NCBI GenBank assembly: GCA_963576565.1 | Contig: OY755046.1 | Location: forward strand, 68,353,719-68,417,718 | DNA from: Aspidapion aeneum | Taxonomy: Eukaryota; Arthropoda; Insecta; Coleoptera; Brentidae | Length of the DNA stretch: 64,000 bases | Reading direction: 5' to 3' | Part shown: positions 45,263 to 55,880 of the stretch, piece by piece | Layout of the letters: each line of letters begins with the position of its first letter | Numbering within the stretch: position 1 is the first letter of the stretch | Notes under the pieces: model-generated | The model's database searches: none | What the model saw: only the letters and a program-made list of their open reading frames with translations | Told to the model about the DNA's origin: nothing | Program-made: the position numbers and the translations under genes

Positions 45263-47131
45263 CCCAAGTAACATTATTACCACTCAAGATTTTTGTTAAT
45301 TTGGTTCCTAGGTTATTTAGAGGGTGCTGTTATGGGTTTTAGGATCAATTTGGCTACATAAAGGTAATTTATATTACCAATTACCTAAAGGAGTGTTATA
45401 CAACCAAAAAGTTATTTATAAACGGAGTATAATAAAACTGATATTCCTTCTGTTCCTTTTAGATACTTTTTGTTTTATTGATTTCTGATTTATAAAGATG
45501 GTCTTATAAAACCATTTTACCTAAAGTTTTTAAAAAGAAATAAATATAAACTTTGATCATTTAGTTTTTTTCATTACTTTAGGTCATCACAAAAGTGTTT
45601 TATAATAGAGCTAAAAGGTTATCTTATATCCTTTTGTTTTTATAGTTACCAGTAGTTTAAAAGTAAATATGATTAGATAGGCGGCCATATAGAACCTAAG
45701 TTTCCTTAAGGTTTTTAAGAGTGGTAAATATAAACTTTAGACTTTTGGTTTTTGCCATTATTTTTAGGCATTTTAAAAAGGTTTTATAGGAAGGCTTAAA
45801 GGTAAACTTAATTCTTTTGTATTTATAGTTACCCATAGCTGTATATTAAATATTATTTAAATAGGCGGCCATATAAAACCTTTTTTAAGGGTTCTAACAG
45901 AAGTAAGTAACTACTTTCGTGTTTAATTTTTTTAGGTATTTCTTGTAAAAATAATAAATATACCTAGGTACAGATTGGTACCTACCTATTGCAAGATTGA
46001 TTATTTAGAGCCCAATAATTAATAATTGTTGAGTTTCCGTCTCCGTCGGACACCCAGGCCTAGATAAGGCCTATTTAGACGACCAATATAAGAGGTTGCC
46101 CTCCAACCTGCAGGCACAACGAATATCATTGCACTGGCCCTCTCGATTGTGTTGAAATTGCACGAAAAAAACATTTAAAAGTGTTCAATTATACGCTTTT
46201 AAACACTTTAAAAGCAAATACAAAAAATTTCAGTGAGGTGAGTATGTACATTGTTCTTTTTTGTTGGTTTCATAAGGGCACTCAAAAATCCTTGCGATAC
46301 AGTAACAAATAAAACCAAGTGACCACTATAAAACCATAATGGCGTATATAAATTTATTTAAAAAATATTGTAAAGAGAAAATATTTATCTAGTCGTTTTA
46401 GCAGTGTTTTTTAACAATAATTTTACTTTAATTTTGATTTATGTAAACCAAACAGACTTTTTTAATGGTGAATAGTGTAAATGATTTTTCTTTAATGTTA
46501 AATATTTGTTATTTTGTTATCAAAAAACTATTAAAAAGCATTCTTGAGGTGGCGCGCTTGTTTTGAGAGCTTTTCAGATACGATTTTATCAGAAAAATAA
46601 ATCTGGCAGGCAATTTGATCATCAACAAAACGACAAACTCGGTATATTTTTATGTGATAAAATAATTTTGGGACTTTGACATTTTTGGCAATTTTGTGAC
46701 CTAAATTATTTTATATAGCCATTGTGAATCTAAAATATCGCCATAGCTTTTATAGGAAAACTTCTTTACTCTAAAGGTATTATGGTATTCAAGAGAATCG
46801 CCAGGATACCAAATTACCAAATCTAGTTTTATAATAGGATAGAGGACGTTTCTGAGTTGCTTTTAGAACCTGGCATAATAGCTTTAGGCTCTAAAAGGTT
46901 CTATACTGGTGGAACCGCTAGAGGGCGAAGCTGGAGTTTATTTCTTATAGTTTTATAGTAAGTTTAATACATAGGTTGCCACTACCAATTGGGGAGTCCC
47001 ATTTAGGAGGTCTAAGGGGTATATAAGGGTAATGGGAACGTGTTAGCGACCAAACATTGAAACTAATGGTTTTAAGAAAAGGCGCTGGCAACCTTTTAGC
47101 TTCTGCTATAAATAAAGAAATGTTACTTGGG
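45263..47131. mobile_element. CCC-ended element inserted in NLR-A (1.9 kb)
   Basis: The ends are CCCAAGTAACATT and the inverted AATGTTACTTGGG, flanked by CT on both sides (45261-45262, 47132-47133). Removing the element and one CT restores the NLR-A sequence seen at 39590-39612 (CTTCCC, then TACTTTTATTTTCC), so the borders are well supported. The interior has three diverged repeats of about 190 bp (near 45490, 45680 and 45870) sharing TAGGCGGCCATATARAACC. A leader-like stretch at 46087-46240 ends in a GAG/GTGAGTATG donor-like site. No transposase is seen. Confidence 0.85.
45490..45960 (+). repeat. About 190-bp diverged tandem repeat in the CCC-ended element
   Basis: Units share ATAAATATAAACTTTxxxxxTT, CCTTTTGTTTTTATAGTTACC and GGCGGCCATATA; two and a half units. 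Confidence 0.7.
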
Positions 47132-47390
47132 CTACTTCTTTTATTTTTCCTAGGTCTCCAGTTTACAATACATTCCATCGATCGTCTTTCTGTCTGATAT
47201 TATGACCGGCAAATTTCCATTTTAACTTTGCTACTTCTCCTTTGGCATCGCTTACTTTTCTTTTATTTCTTATCCGTTCATTCCGTTTTGTATCTGTTAG
47301 CTTAACATGTAACATTTGTCTTTCCATTAATCTTTGGGCTTTTGATACCTTACCCATGTTTGATTTTGTAAGTTTCCAGGTCTTTATTTA
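47132..47390 (-). pseudogene. NLR-A retrotransposon 3' region, part 2 (split copy)
   Basis: The minus strand gives MGKVSKAQRLMERQMLHVKL, TDTKRNERIRNKRKVSDAKG, EVAKLKWKFAGHNIRQKDDR and W..VNWRP, the conserved C-terminal region of NLR-A, open over 64 codons. It connects across the CCC-ended element to 45262. 5'-truncated near 47390. Confidence 0.85.
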
Positions 47391-47419
47391 ATTTACAAGA
47401 TTGAAATTTTTCGAAAAAT

Positions 47420-47575
47420 CAATGGATCTATGACGGATCTGATACCTTCCTAGCCCATTAGCACACTCCAACTCAACTCCATACCCACGCTATATCAGCC
47501 TTGAAAACAGTTTTGGTAAATATCTCTGAAACGGAAGCTCCTACGAAGTTTTCAGTAATAACTTAAAATCTAGTT
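47420..47575 (-). repeat. Dispersed repeat, inverted copy of 6640-6790
   Basis: CGCTATATCAGCCTTGAAAA and CTCTGAAACGGAAGCTCCTA mirror the blocks at 6640-6790. Confidence 0.6.
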
Positions 47576-47684
47576 AGCTCTTTACAGTATTGTACACCAT
47601 TTTACATGAACATTTCATAAAATTCGATTTAGTGGTTTACTAGCTATTGTGGGCCGAATAGACATACACAAGATTTTCTTTCAC

Positions 47685-48133
47685 AATTTTGCGACGATGT
47701 CACTGTTGTTGTGCAAGAGGATACACCTGAATTATGTAGTATTCAAGGAAGCCAATCAATGAAGTCACTAAGTAATTATTTTAAACAAAATAATTTGCAA
47801 TTGAATACAACTCAACGCAAATAATTAATTTTAGAAACAACAAATAAAAATTGATGATATTGGGTTAATAAATCTTGATTCGGTTTTGGTTCTAGGACTA
47901 AATATAGACAAAGATCTTAACTGGAAAACACATGTCGACACTTTATCAAAAAGTATGTGTCAATATTGGTATGCCCTAGAACTAGTTAGGGATAATATTG
48001 GTCTAACAGCTTCCCTGTCAGCATTTCATGCCTATATTCAGTCCAGGGTCAGGTATGGAATTATTTTCTGGGGAAACTCAGTTGAAGCAATTAGAGTTTT
48101 AAAATTGCAAAAACAAGGACTCAATTAAAATAC
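47685..48133 (+). pseudogene. Jockey/CR1-like retrotransposon, RT C-terminal part (split copy)
   Basis: It begins QFCDDVTVVVQEDTPELCSI, a decayed motif C, then NYFKQNNLQLNTTQRK, and after a frame break LGLNIDKDLNWKTHVDTLSK and SRVRYGIIFWGNSVEAIRVL with KLQKQGLN. These match the region after motif C of jockey/CR1-type reverse transcriptases. The CTGT-MITE at 48134 interrupts it; after removing the MITE and one 8-bp duplication the frame continues into VSCKEVFIKNKILTIFSLYI at 48929, with one stop near the junction. Confidence 0.8.
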
Positions 48134-48700
48134 TCTGCCAATATATGGGCCCCTAAGCTCACACTAGGTACTATAGTTATAGTGTACGTGTGAGCTAATA
48201 TAACTAAAATCTGAAATATATCTTATTCAACTCCAGACTAAATTACCTTTTGTTTGATACCACACAAGCCATGTTTTGACTTAAACTCAAATTTTTGAAA
48301 TCTACCCCCACCCTTAAAAAAAACAAAAACTAAAATGTATTTTGTTAAACTCCGGACTCAATTACCTTTCGTTTGATATCACACACGCCATATTTTCACT
48401 TAAACTCTAATTTTTAAAATATACCCCCACCCTTTTTTCTAAATAAATTAAAATGTATTTTGTTTAACTGCAGACTCAATTACCTTTCGTTTAATATCAC
48501 ACACGCCATATTTTCACATAAACTCTAATTTTTGAAATCTACCCCCACCCTTTTATTTGGTTTGTGGTCAGTGGATTTTGTTCATTTTTAAATGGGACCA
48601 TCTCGACCCAAGACCCAGCCTAGGTGCCAAATTTCATTAAAATCGGCCAAGCGGTTTTTGAGTTATGCGCGTTGGTCGTTACAGACAGACATACAGACAC

Positions 48701-48743
<43 letters not shown>

Positions 48744-48744
48744 T

Positions 48745-48782
<38 letters not shown>

Positions 48783-48919
48783 GGCGCAACAAAAAAGTTT
48801 CAAAATCATCTGAAACGCAAAGATATATAAAAATTTTTGAAATCGGAGCAACTTTTTTTTTCTCGAAAAAATTAGGATCACCATAGCTCACACTACTATA
48901 GTATAGTATATGTGTGAGC
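48134..48919 (-). mobile_element. CTGT-MITE copy 2 inside a retrotransposon
   Basis: It starts TCTGCCAATATATGGGCCCC then the hairpin TAAGCTCACACTAGG...GTGTGAGCTAA, and ends with the second hairpin AGCTCACACTACTA...GTGTGAGC. TAAAATAC stands on both sides (48126-48133, 48920-48927). The body has three diverged repeats of about 115 bp around ACCTTTYGTTTRATATCACA, then a CAGA run (48683-48780), then CATCTGAAACGCAAAG to ATTAGGATCACCATAGC, the segment amplified in the 28-38 kb array. No coding capacity. Confidence 0.9.
48683..48781 (+). repeat. (CAGA)n microsatellite
   Basis: Nearly pure CAGA repeats with two CATA interruptions. Confidence 0.95.
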
Positions 48920-49330
48920 TAAAATACCGTTAGTTGTAAGGAAGTATTTATTAAAAATAAAATACTAACGATATTTTCCTTGTATATATTGGAGTGTGTG
49001 AGTTTTATGCTTTCCAATCAAGATCTTTTTATGGAATTGGAACATAAACATGTATACAATACAAGAAATAAGAATGACCTTAAATGTGAAACAGCACACT
49101 ATACATATGTGCAAAAAAACGGTAAAAATTTTATCCTTAGAGTTTGGAATAAATTACCACTAAAATTTAGAAATTTTGCTCCTAAAGCCTTAAAGATTAA
49201 ACTAAAAGACTATTTAATAACAAAGGCATATTATTCCGTCGATGAGTTTTTTGATTCTAGTTTAACTACTTGTTCGGTGTTTGTTATAAATGTACTATAT
49301 TTTTTAAACAATTTTAGCTAATTAGTAGTT
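48920..49330 (+). pseudogene. Jockey/CR1-like retrotransposon C-terminus (split copy)
   Basis: The open frame continues to LYILECVSFMLSNQDLFMEL, HVYNTRNKNDLKCETAHYTY, RVWNKLPLKFRNFAPKALKI and KLKDYLITKAYYSVDEFF. The YNTRNK...KLP...L...AYYSVDEF series is the usual C-terminal end of this group, so the reading frame ends naturally near 49321. No poly-A tail is evident. Confidence 0.8.
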
Positions 49331-49485
49331 CAGCTTTAGGGCAATTTTATTTTCTTATAATGTTGACTTAATAACGATTAAAAGTTATTCAAAATACCTA
49401 CTTCAGGTAAAAAAAACTACTGTAAAATAGTGATTTACAATAAGTATTCTTGATTTTACTTGTAGCAATGTATTAATGATTTTTA
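49331..49485. other. Short spacer
   Basis: AT-rich; nothing identified. GATTTTTA at 49478-49485 borders the next MITE. Confidence 0.3.
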
Positions 49486-49621
49486 GCTCACACATATACT
49501 ATACTATAGTAGTGTGAGCTATGGTGATCCTAATTTTTTCGAGAAAAAAAAGTTGCTCCGATTTCAAAATTTTTTATATATCTTTGCGTTTCAGATGATT
49601 TTGAAACTTTTTTGTTGCGCC

Positions 49622-49659
<38 letters not shown>

Positions 49660-50228
49660 GTGTCTGTATGTCTGTCTGTAACGACCAACGCGCATAACTC
49701 AAAAACCGCTTAGCCGATTTTAATGAAATTTGGTACCTAGGCTCGGTCTTGGGTCGAGATGGTCCCATTTAAAAATGAACAAAATCCACCGAACACAAAC
49801 CAAATAAAAGGGTGGGGTAGATTTCAAAAATTAGAGTTTATGTGAAAATATGGCGTGTGTGATATTAAACGAAAGGTAATTGAGTCTGCAGTTAAACAAA
49901 ATACATTTTAATTTATTCAAAAAAAAAGGGTGGGGGTATATTTTAAAAATTAGAGTTTAAGTGAAAATATGGCGTGTGTGATATCAAACGAAAGGTAATT
50001 GAGTCCGGACTTTAACAAAATACATTTTAGTTTTTGTTTTTTTTGTAAGGGTGGGGGTAGATTTCAAAAATTTGTATTTAAGTAAAAACATGGCTTGTGT
50101 GGTATCAAACAAAAGGTAATTTAGTCTGGAGTTGAATAAAATATATTTCAGTTTTTAGTTATATTAGCTCACACGTACACTATAACTATAGTACCTAGTG
50201 TGAGCTTAGGGGCCCATATATTGGCAGA
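49486..50228 (+). mobile_element. CTGT-MITE copy 3
   Basis: Complete copy in the opposite orientation to copy 2: left hairpin GCTCACACATATAC...GTAGTGTGAGCT, then ATGGTGATCCTAAT, a CTGT run (49621-49677), three about 115-bp repeats and the right hairpin, ending TTGGCAGA. It is followed directly by copy 4. Flanks GATTTTTA and GTATTTTT are a plausible diverged duplication. Confidence 0.9.
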
Positions 50229-50234
50229 GTATTT

Positions 50235-51507
50235 TTATATATCTTTGCGTTTCAGATGATTTTGAAACTTTTTTGTTGCGCCGTCTGTCTGTCTGTCTGT
50301 ATGTCTGTATGTCTGTATGTCTGTATGTCTGTATGTCTGTATGTCTGTATGTCTGTATGTCTGTATGTCTGTATGTCTGTATGTCTGTATGTCTGTATGT
50401 CTGTATGTCTGTATGTCTGTATGTCTGTATGTCTGTATGTCTGTATGTCTGTATGTCTGTATGTCTGTATGTCTGTATGTCTGTATGTCTGTATGTCTGT
50501 ATGTCTGTATGTCTGTATGTCTGTATGTCTGTATGTCTGTATGTCTGTATGTCTGTATGTCTGTATGTCTGTATGTCTGTATGTCTGTATGTCTGTATGT
50601 CTGTATGTCTGTATGTCTGTATGTCTGTATGTCTGTATGTCTGTATGTCTGTATGTCTGTATGTCTGTATGTCTGTATGTCTGTATGTCTGTATGTCTGT
50701 ATGTCTGTATGTCTGTATGTCTGTATGTCTGTATGTCTGTATGTCTGTATGTCTGTATGTCTGTATGTCTGTATGTCTGTATGTCTGTATGTCTGTATGT
50801 CTGTATGTCTGTATGTCTGTATGTCTGTATGTCTGTATGTCTGTATGTCTGTATGTCTGTATGTCTGTATGTCTGTATGTCTGTATGTCTGTATGTCTGT
50901 ATGTCTGTATGTCTGTATGTCTGTATGTCTGTATGTCTGTATGTCTGTATGTCTGTCTGTAACGACCAACGCGCATAACTTAAAAACCGCTTGGCCGATT
51001 GTAATGAAATTTGGTACCTAGGCTGGGTCTTGGGTCGAGATGGTCCCATTTTAAAATGAACAAAATCCACCGAACACAAACCAAATAAAAGGGTGGGGGT
51101 AGATTAAAAAAATTAGAGTTTTTTGTGAAAATATGGCGTGTGTGATATCAAACGAAAGGTAATTGAGTCTGCAGTTAAACAAAATACATTTTAATTTATT
51201 TAAAGAAAAGGGTGGGGGTATATTTTAAAAATTAGAATTTGAGTGAAAATATGGCGTGTGTGATATCAAACGGAAGGTAATTGAGTCCGGAGTCTAACAA
51301 AATACATTTTAGTTTTTGTTTTTTTTAGGGGTGGGGTAGATTTCAAAAATTTGAGTTTAAGTCAAAACATGGCTTGTGTGGTATCAAACAAAAGGTAATT
51401 TAGTCTGGAGTTGAATAAAATATATTTCAGTTTTTAGTTATGTTAGCTCACACGTACACTATAACTATAGTAGCTAGTGTGAGTTTAGGGGCCCATATAT
51501 TGGCAGA
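50235..51507 (+). mobile_element. CTGT-MITE copy 4, lacking its left tip, in tandem with copy 3
   Basis: It starts inside the unit at TATATATCTTTGCGTTTCAG, so the left hairpin and about 80 bp are missing, and it ends TTGGCAGA before GTATTTTA. Its length (1.27 kb against 0.75 kb) is due to the CTGTATGT expansion. Head-to-tail arrangement with copy 3 suggests unequal exchange or a tandem duplication rather than two insertions. Confidence 0.85.
50297..50957 (+). repeat. (CTGTATGT)n minisatellite, about 82 units
   Basis: An uninterrupted 8-base repeat of about 660 bp. Other MITE copies have only short CTGT runs with one or two CTGTATGT units at this place. Frames on both strands stay open only because 8-base repeats lack stops here; these are not proteins. 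Confidence 0.98.
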
Positions 51508-51782
51508 GTATTTTATGTATTTGACAGGATCCACACCCATTTGGGTAATAAGGATTAAATAAAGATTTTACTTACTACGACTACTTACACACACACACAT
51601 CACACACAGACGTCTCGACGATTTCTAAAATAGGTTACAATGCACTCAAATACCACATTTTCGGCGTTATTAAAAAAAATATATTTTTGTAGTTTTTTCA
51701 GGAAAAAACTAAATTTGAAAATTTAAAAATTAACAAGCATAACCTTGGAACATTGATGATCGAAGAGCATAGCTCATACACA
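51508..51782. other. Unassigned, with a short CA repeat
   Basis: ACACACACACAC lies near 51588-51608. No gene or element seen. Confidence 0.4.
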
Positions 51783-51853
51783 CCGAACCGAACCGAACCG
51801 AACCGAACCGAACCGAACCGAACCGAACCGAACCGAACCGAACCGAACCGAAC
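51783..51853. repeat. (CCGAA)n microsatellite, about 14 units
   Basis: Pure pentamer repeat; the other strand reads (TTCGG)n. Confidence 0.95.
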
Positions 51854-51904
51854 ACAAAAAATCAAAATTCTCCTCCAAACCCTGTTTTTTCGGAATAGTT
51901 CCTA
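51854..51904. other. Short spacer
   Basis: Nothing identified. Confidence 0.3.
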
Positions 51905-52275
51905 GTATCCCAAAGATTAATGGAAAGACATATTTTACATCTAAAGCTTGAATATAGAAAAAGGAATGAATGGATAAGAAATAAAAAAAAGTAAGGGATG
52001 TTAGAGGAGAGGTAGCAAAATTAAAATGAAAATTTGCCGGTCATAATATCAGACAAAAAGACGATCGATGGAACAAATGTATTGTAAACTGGAGACCTTG
52101 GGAAAATAAAAGAAGTAGGGCAAGACTCCAAATGAGATGGGCGGACGATTTAAAGAAACATGCGGGAACTAGATGGATGAATACAGCGACAGACAGAGAA
52201 GAGTGGCAGATATTGTGGGAGGCCTATGTCCAAAGATGGATCGAAGAAGGCTAAATAGATAGATAGATAGATAGA
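51905..52275 (+). pseudogene. NLR-A retrotransposon 3' end
   Basis: Across frame breaks it gives SQRLMERHILHLKLEYRKRN, EWIRNKKK, CPVIISDKKTIDGTN-like and the tail RWADDLKKHAGTRWMNTATD and EEWQILWEAYVQRWIEEG, ending TAA and six GATA units (52255-52276). 5'-truncated. It lies head to head with the NLR-C copy that begins on the other strand. Confidence 0.9.
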
Positions 52276-54092
52276 TAAATATATATTTATCGGTTTCACA
52301 ACGTTCTACGTCTTCCGATACCCAATCTCCACTCGTTTCTGTTTGCCCATAATTCATCATCTAGGCCTCTTATTCTTATTTCACTGTCTATTCCTTCTCT
52401 CCAGCTTCTCCTTGGCCGTCCTCGTTTTCTTCGGCCAGTTGGTTTCCATTGTAGTATTTGTTTAGGTAGTCTTTTATCATTCATTCTTTGTACATGTCCG
52501 TACCACACTAGTTGTTTTGTTGTTCTTATATCATCCACTAAAGTACGTTCACCCACTGTCATAATTTCTCTTATTCTTTGATTTGTAACTCTTTCTCTTT
52601 TTGATTTCCCTGCTGCTCTTCTCCAATAGTCCATCTCCGTAGCGGAAAGCATTTTTTCTGTTCTATCCTTGATTGGCCATACTTCTGAGCCGTATGTAAT
52701 AATACTTTTTACAATGGTGTTATATATAAGCTTTTTGTTATGTTTTGATATACTTTGGTCCCAAATTATTCCATTTAATAAAGTTATTGCTTTTCTTCCT
52801 TGTACGTTTCGATCTTTTATAGCTTTGTCTAGTGTTCCGTCAGCTGTAATTTTTAGACCTAAGTATTTATACTCATCACAGGAGTGAATTCGCTGCCCGG
52901 TATTTAAGATTAGATCCTGTTTCATTCCACCGATACACATATACTCTGTCTTATTGAGATTAACCTCTAGTCCCCACTTATTGTACTCTTCTATTAGTTT
53001 TCGTGTCATATATTCGAGGTCGTCATAATCCTGAGCCACTACTATCTGATCATCGGCGAAACATAAAGTATACAAGGTGGTTTCGTCCAACGGAATTCCC
53101 ATGTTTTGGCATTTTCTCTTAAATACTTTAAGGACTTGTTCCAAGTATATCTTGAAGAGCGTAGGCGAGATACAGCAACCTTATTTAAGACCTTTATTTA
53201 CTTGAAAGCCTTTGGTTAGTTTTGCTTTTATTTTAACTTTTGCCTTACTATTGCGGTATAACTCTTTGATGACCTTAATTAGTTGTACGCTTATGTTTGT
53301 GTTTTCCAACGCTTTCCAAAGTAGATTTAGTGGTATACTATCATATGCCTTCTGCAAATCCACGTAAAGCAGATGCAGCTCTTGTCCGTATGCCATTTTC
53401 TTTTCAATAACTTGGGTTATACAAAAGAGATGATCTGAAGTCGATCTACCCGCCCTGAAACCAGCTTGTTCTTCTGCCTTCATGTCTTTATATTCGCTCT
53501 CTACTTTATTTCTTATTATTTTACCGTATATTCTGCTTAGCGTACTAGTCACAGATATACCTCTATAATTGTCACATATATCTTTCCTTCCTTTTTTGTG
53601 TATTGTGGATATATATGACGTTTTCCACTCAGTTGGGACTACAGTTCCATTTAAATATTTTTGGAAAAGATTCCGTAATCTCCAAAACAGTTCTTCAGTG
53701 CCATATTTAATAAGTTCGGCTGGGATATTTCCGGGTCCGGCAGATTTACCGCTTTTTAAGGTTGTGCACACGTTTTTGACCTCAGAGATTGTGAGGGGTA
53801 CTGGAGATCCCATCGTTCTAATTATATTGTCTCTTGCATCTTCCTTGAATTCTGCTCTATCTTCAGTTAATAGTTTTTTAAAATGCTCATCCCATTCTTT
53901 GTCTGGTATTGGTGAAATGACATCTCTGCATGTTTCTTTTTTAATCGATCTTATAGTTTTCCAGCTTTCGGTACTTCTCCTACCTCCTAAGTAAGAATCT
54001 ATTTTCTGGCACTTTTGCGTCCACGAATGATTTTTCTTATCACTGATCATTCTTCTCACCTTTGATTGCGCGATTTTGTATTCTTGGGATAA
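52276..54092 (-). mobile_element. NLR-C non-LTR retrotransposon copy 2, longest copy
   Basis: The element runs on the minus strand from a 5' truncation at about 54092 to a TA-rich 3' end next to the GATA tail of the NLR-A copy. All three NLR-C copies (4470, 52276, 61141) share the same 3' start, GGTTTCACAACGTTCTACG on the plus strand, and differ in 5' truncation, as expected for target-primed reverse transcription. The endonuclease domain is missing in all three. Confidence 0.9.
52296..54059 (-). pseudogene. NLR-C reverse transcriptase polyprotein with one stop
   Basis: From 54059 the frame gives the linker (WTQKCQKIDSYLGGRRSTES, EWDEHFKKLLTEDRAEFKED), then LKSGKSAGPGNIPAELIKYG, YISTIHKKGRKDICDNYRGI, EEQAGFRAGRSTSDHLFCIT, motif A YVDLQKAYDSIP, and a single TAA at 53182-53184 in motif B, where copy 1 has CAA (Gln) in GLKQGCC. 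It continues in the same frame: LCFADDQIVVAQDYDDLEYM (C), KWGLEVNLNKTEYM (D), YKYLGLKI, LVWYGHVQRM, GRRKRGRPRRSWREGIDSEI and a C-terminus GIGRRRTL. About 588 codons, open apart from that stop. RNA-templated DNA synthesis would be its role; it is inactive here and 5'-truncated. Confidence 0.92.
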
Positions 54093-54526
54093 AGATAGAT
54101 AAATACAGCAACGAAAAAAGCTGTAAAATTCATGAACTGTTTTTTTTTCAAATTTTAATTTTAATTCAGAAGTTAACTGATGATCTAAGTAAATAATGTG
54201 AAATTTAGCACCTCGGTAACATCATTCGGAATGTGAAGACAACTTTAAACATTGCTTATGCAAATTAATTTTTATGTTATTTAAATAAAAACGACCTTGC
54301 CAACGGTTTGTGTACAGTGCGATCACCAAAAAAAAGAATCTATTACAATTGACAAAAAAATTTCATTCAATAATATATAGTTATAGTTAAGGTAAGATTT
54401 CGGAAAAATTACTTTCTAGAAGCATTTTATTTAAGTCTTTGGTAAATGGACAATTCTCCCTGTTTCGACCCCGATCAATCAGAATATCCCTGTTGCCAAC
54501 TCGAAATGTTGACAGGTACTGATATA
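54093..54526. other. No feature recognised
   Basis: AT-rich; nothing identified. Confidence 0.35.
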
Positions 54527-54711
54527 CAGTCGAACCTCTATAACTCGAACCTGAAGGGACAACCAAAACAGTTCGAGTTATGGAGAGTTCGAGTTATAGA
54601 AACTCGAGTTACATGGGTTAAAATACATGTGAAAAGTGCAGGGACCGCTTCAAAGGTTCGAGTTATAGAGAGGTTCGAGTTATAGAGGTTCGAGTTAGAG
54701 AGGTTCGACTG
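54527..54711. mobile_element. Pogo/Tigger-like MITE (185 bp)
   Basis: The ends are CAGTCGAACCTCTATAACTC and the inverted form GAGAGGTTCGACTG, flanked by TA (54525-54526, 54712-54713). The subterminal zones repeat AACTCGAAC/GTTCGAGTT. A second copy in the other orientation is at 55043. Confidence 0.9.
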
Positions 54712-54934
54712 TATTCAAGATGACGGCCAACATGGGGGCGAAATTTTAAATTGCCGCTGTAAAGTCCAAATTGACACAGGTGTACATTTAAAATATATAT
54801 TTATATAACTAAAAAATAATATCATGTTAGTTTTTCTTTAAATGGCTGCAAAAACCTACAAGAACCCCCCAGACCTCCCAAAATCTAAAAGTTTAAGGTT
54901 TTAAAAAAAAAATTTAACTGAGCTTCTAAAAGAA

Positions 54935-55610
54935 AAAATTACAATACCCTTTATTGTAGACAATAAAATTCCCTTTTTAGCGAGGTATAATTCAATGGAG
55001 TTTGACTGATAAACCCTCCAGCGGCGTCCGTTATTTGAAGTACAGTCGAACCTCTCTAACTCGAACCTCTATAACTCGAACCCTCTATAACTCGAACCTT
55101 TTAAGTGGTCCCTGCACTTTTTATATGTATTTTAACCTCTTTAATTCGAATTTCTATAACTCGAACTCTCCATAACTCGAACTGTTTTGGTTGTCCCCTT
55201 AAGTTCGAGTTATAGAGGTTCGACTGTAATTTTAAAACAGTTGAAAAAATACCCATGTTTTTCGCAAGATTTATTCAATTTTTTTAAAACTATTATATAC
55301 AAGAAAATATGTATTACATTTTATTGTAGCCAATAAAATTGCCTTTAAAATGATGTATAATTTGATCGGATTGATTTTAAAACTAAAAATTTACGGGCAC
55401 TCGTAAATTAAATCAATTTTTAAAAAAAACAGAAAATAAACCATTTTTGTTACAGGTTTTATCTAATTTGCTCACAAACTAAGCCTTTATAAAAAAATAT
55501 ATACTATACTGTATTGTAGACAGTGAAATTCCCTTTTCAACAGTGTATAACTCGATGGGGTTTAACTTAGAACAAACACTCCAGCGACGCCCGTAAATTG
55601 GGGTGATTTA
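54935..55610 (+). repeat. About 180-bp diverged tandem repeat, interrupted by a MITE
   Basis: TTTATTGTAGACAATAAAAT and variants start near 54951, 55317 and 55507, each followed by a GTATAATTYRATSGRRTTTGA block. Subtracting the 186 bp of the MITE and its duplication gives periods of about 176 and 190 bp. Confidence 0.65.
55043..55226. mobile_element. Pogo/Tigger-like MITE (184 bp), second copy
   Basis: CAGTCGAACCTCTCTAACTC to GAGGTTCGACTG with TA on both sides (55041-55042, 55227-55228). Internally it matches the copy at 54527 read from the opposite strand (GGTCCCTGCAC against GTGCAGGGACC). Confidence 0.9.
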
Positions 55611-55639
55611 AAAAAATCATTAAAAAACACGTTGATCTA

Positions 55640-55880
55640 GTCCAGTTGCCATTTCTATCAGTCTGCCAAATTTCAGCTTTGTTGCATGTCTGCAAGTACA
55701 GTAGAATTTTAATGATCTATATATTATTATGAGTGAATAAGTGGCAAATTCGTTTTTTTTTAAATTCTAACTACTTTACTGCTTTATGGAACGCCATGAA
55801 TTTGGAAGGATTGTTAGCACAAATATGGGTGAAATGTTTCAAGAAAAGGTGGTACAACAGTGTGCGCAAATTTGGCGTGG
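55640..55880 (+). repeat. Dispersed repeat family R, copy 3
   Basis: TCTGCCAAATTTCAGCTTTG, CAGTAGAATTTTAATGAT and GGGTGAAATGTTTCAAGAAA match 1400-1660. Confidence 0.7.

Noticed and set aside
50206..51079. Long frames of alternating Ser-Val-Cys-Leu-Tyr or Thr-Asp-Ile-Gln residues on both strands
   Set aside because: Pure translation of the (CTGTATGT)n repeat, open in several frames on both strands at once.
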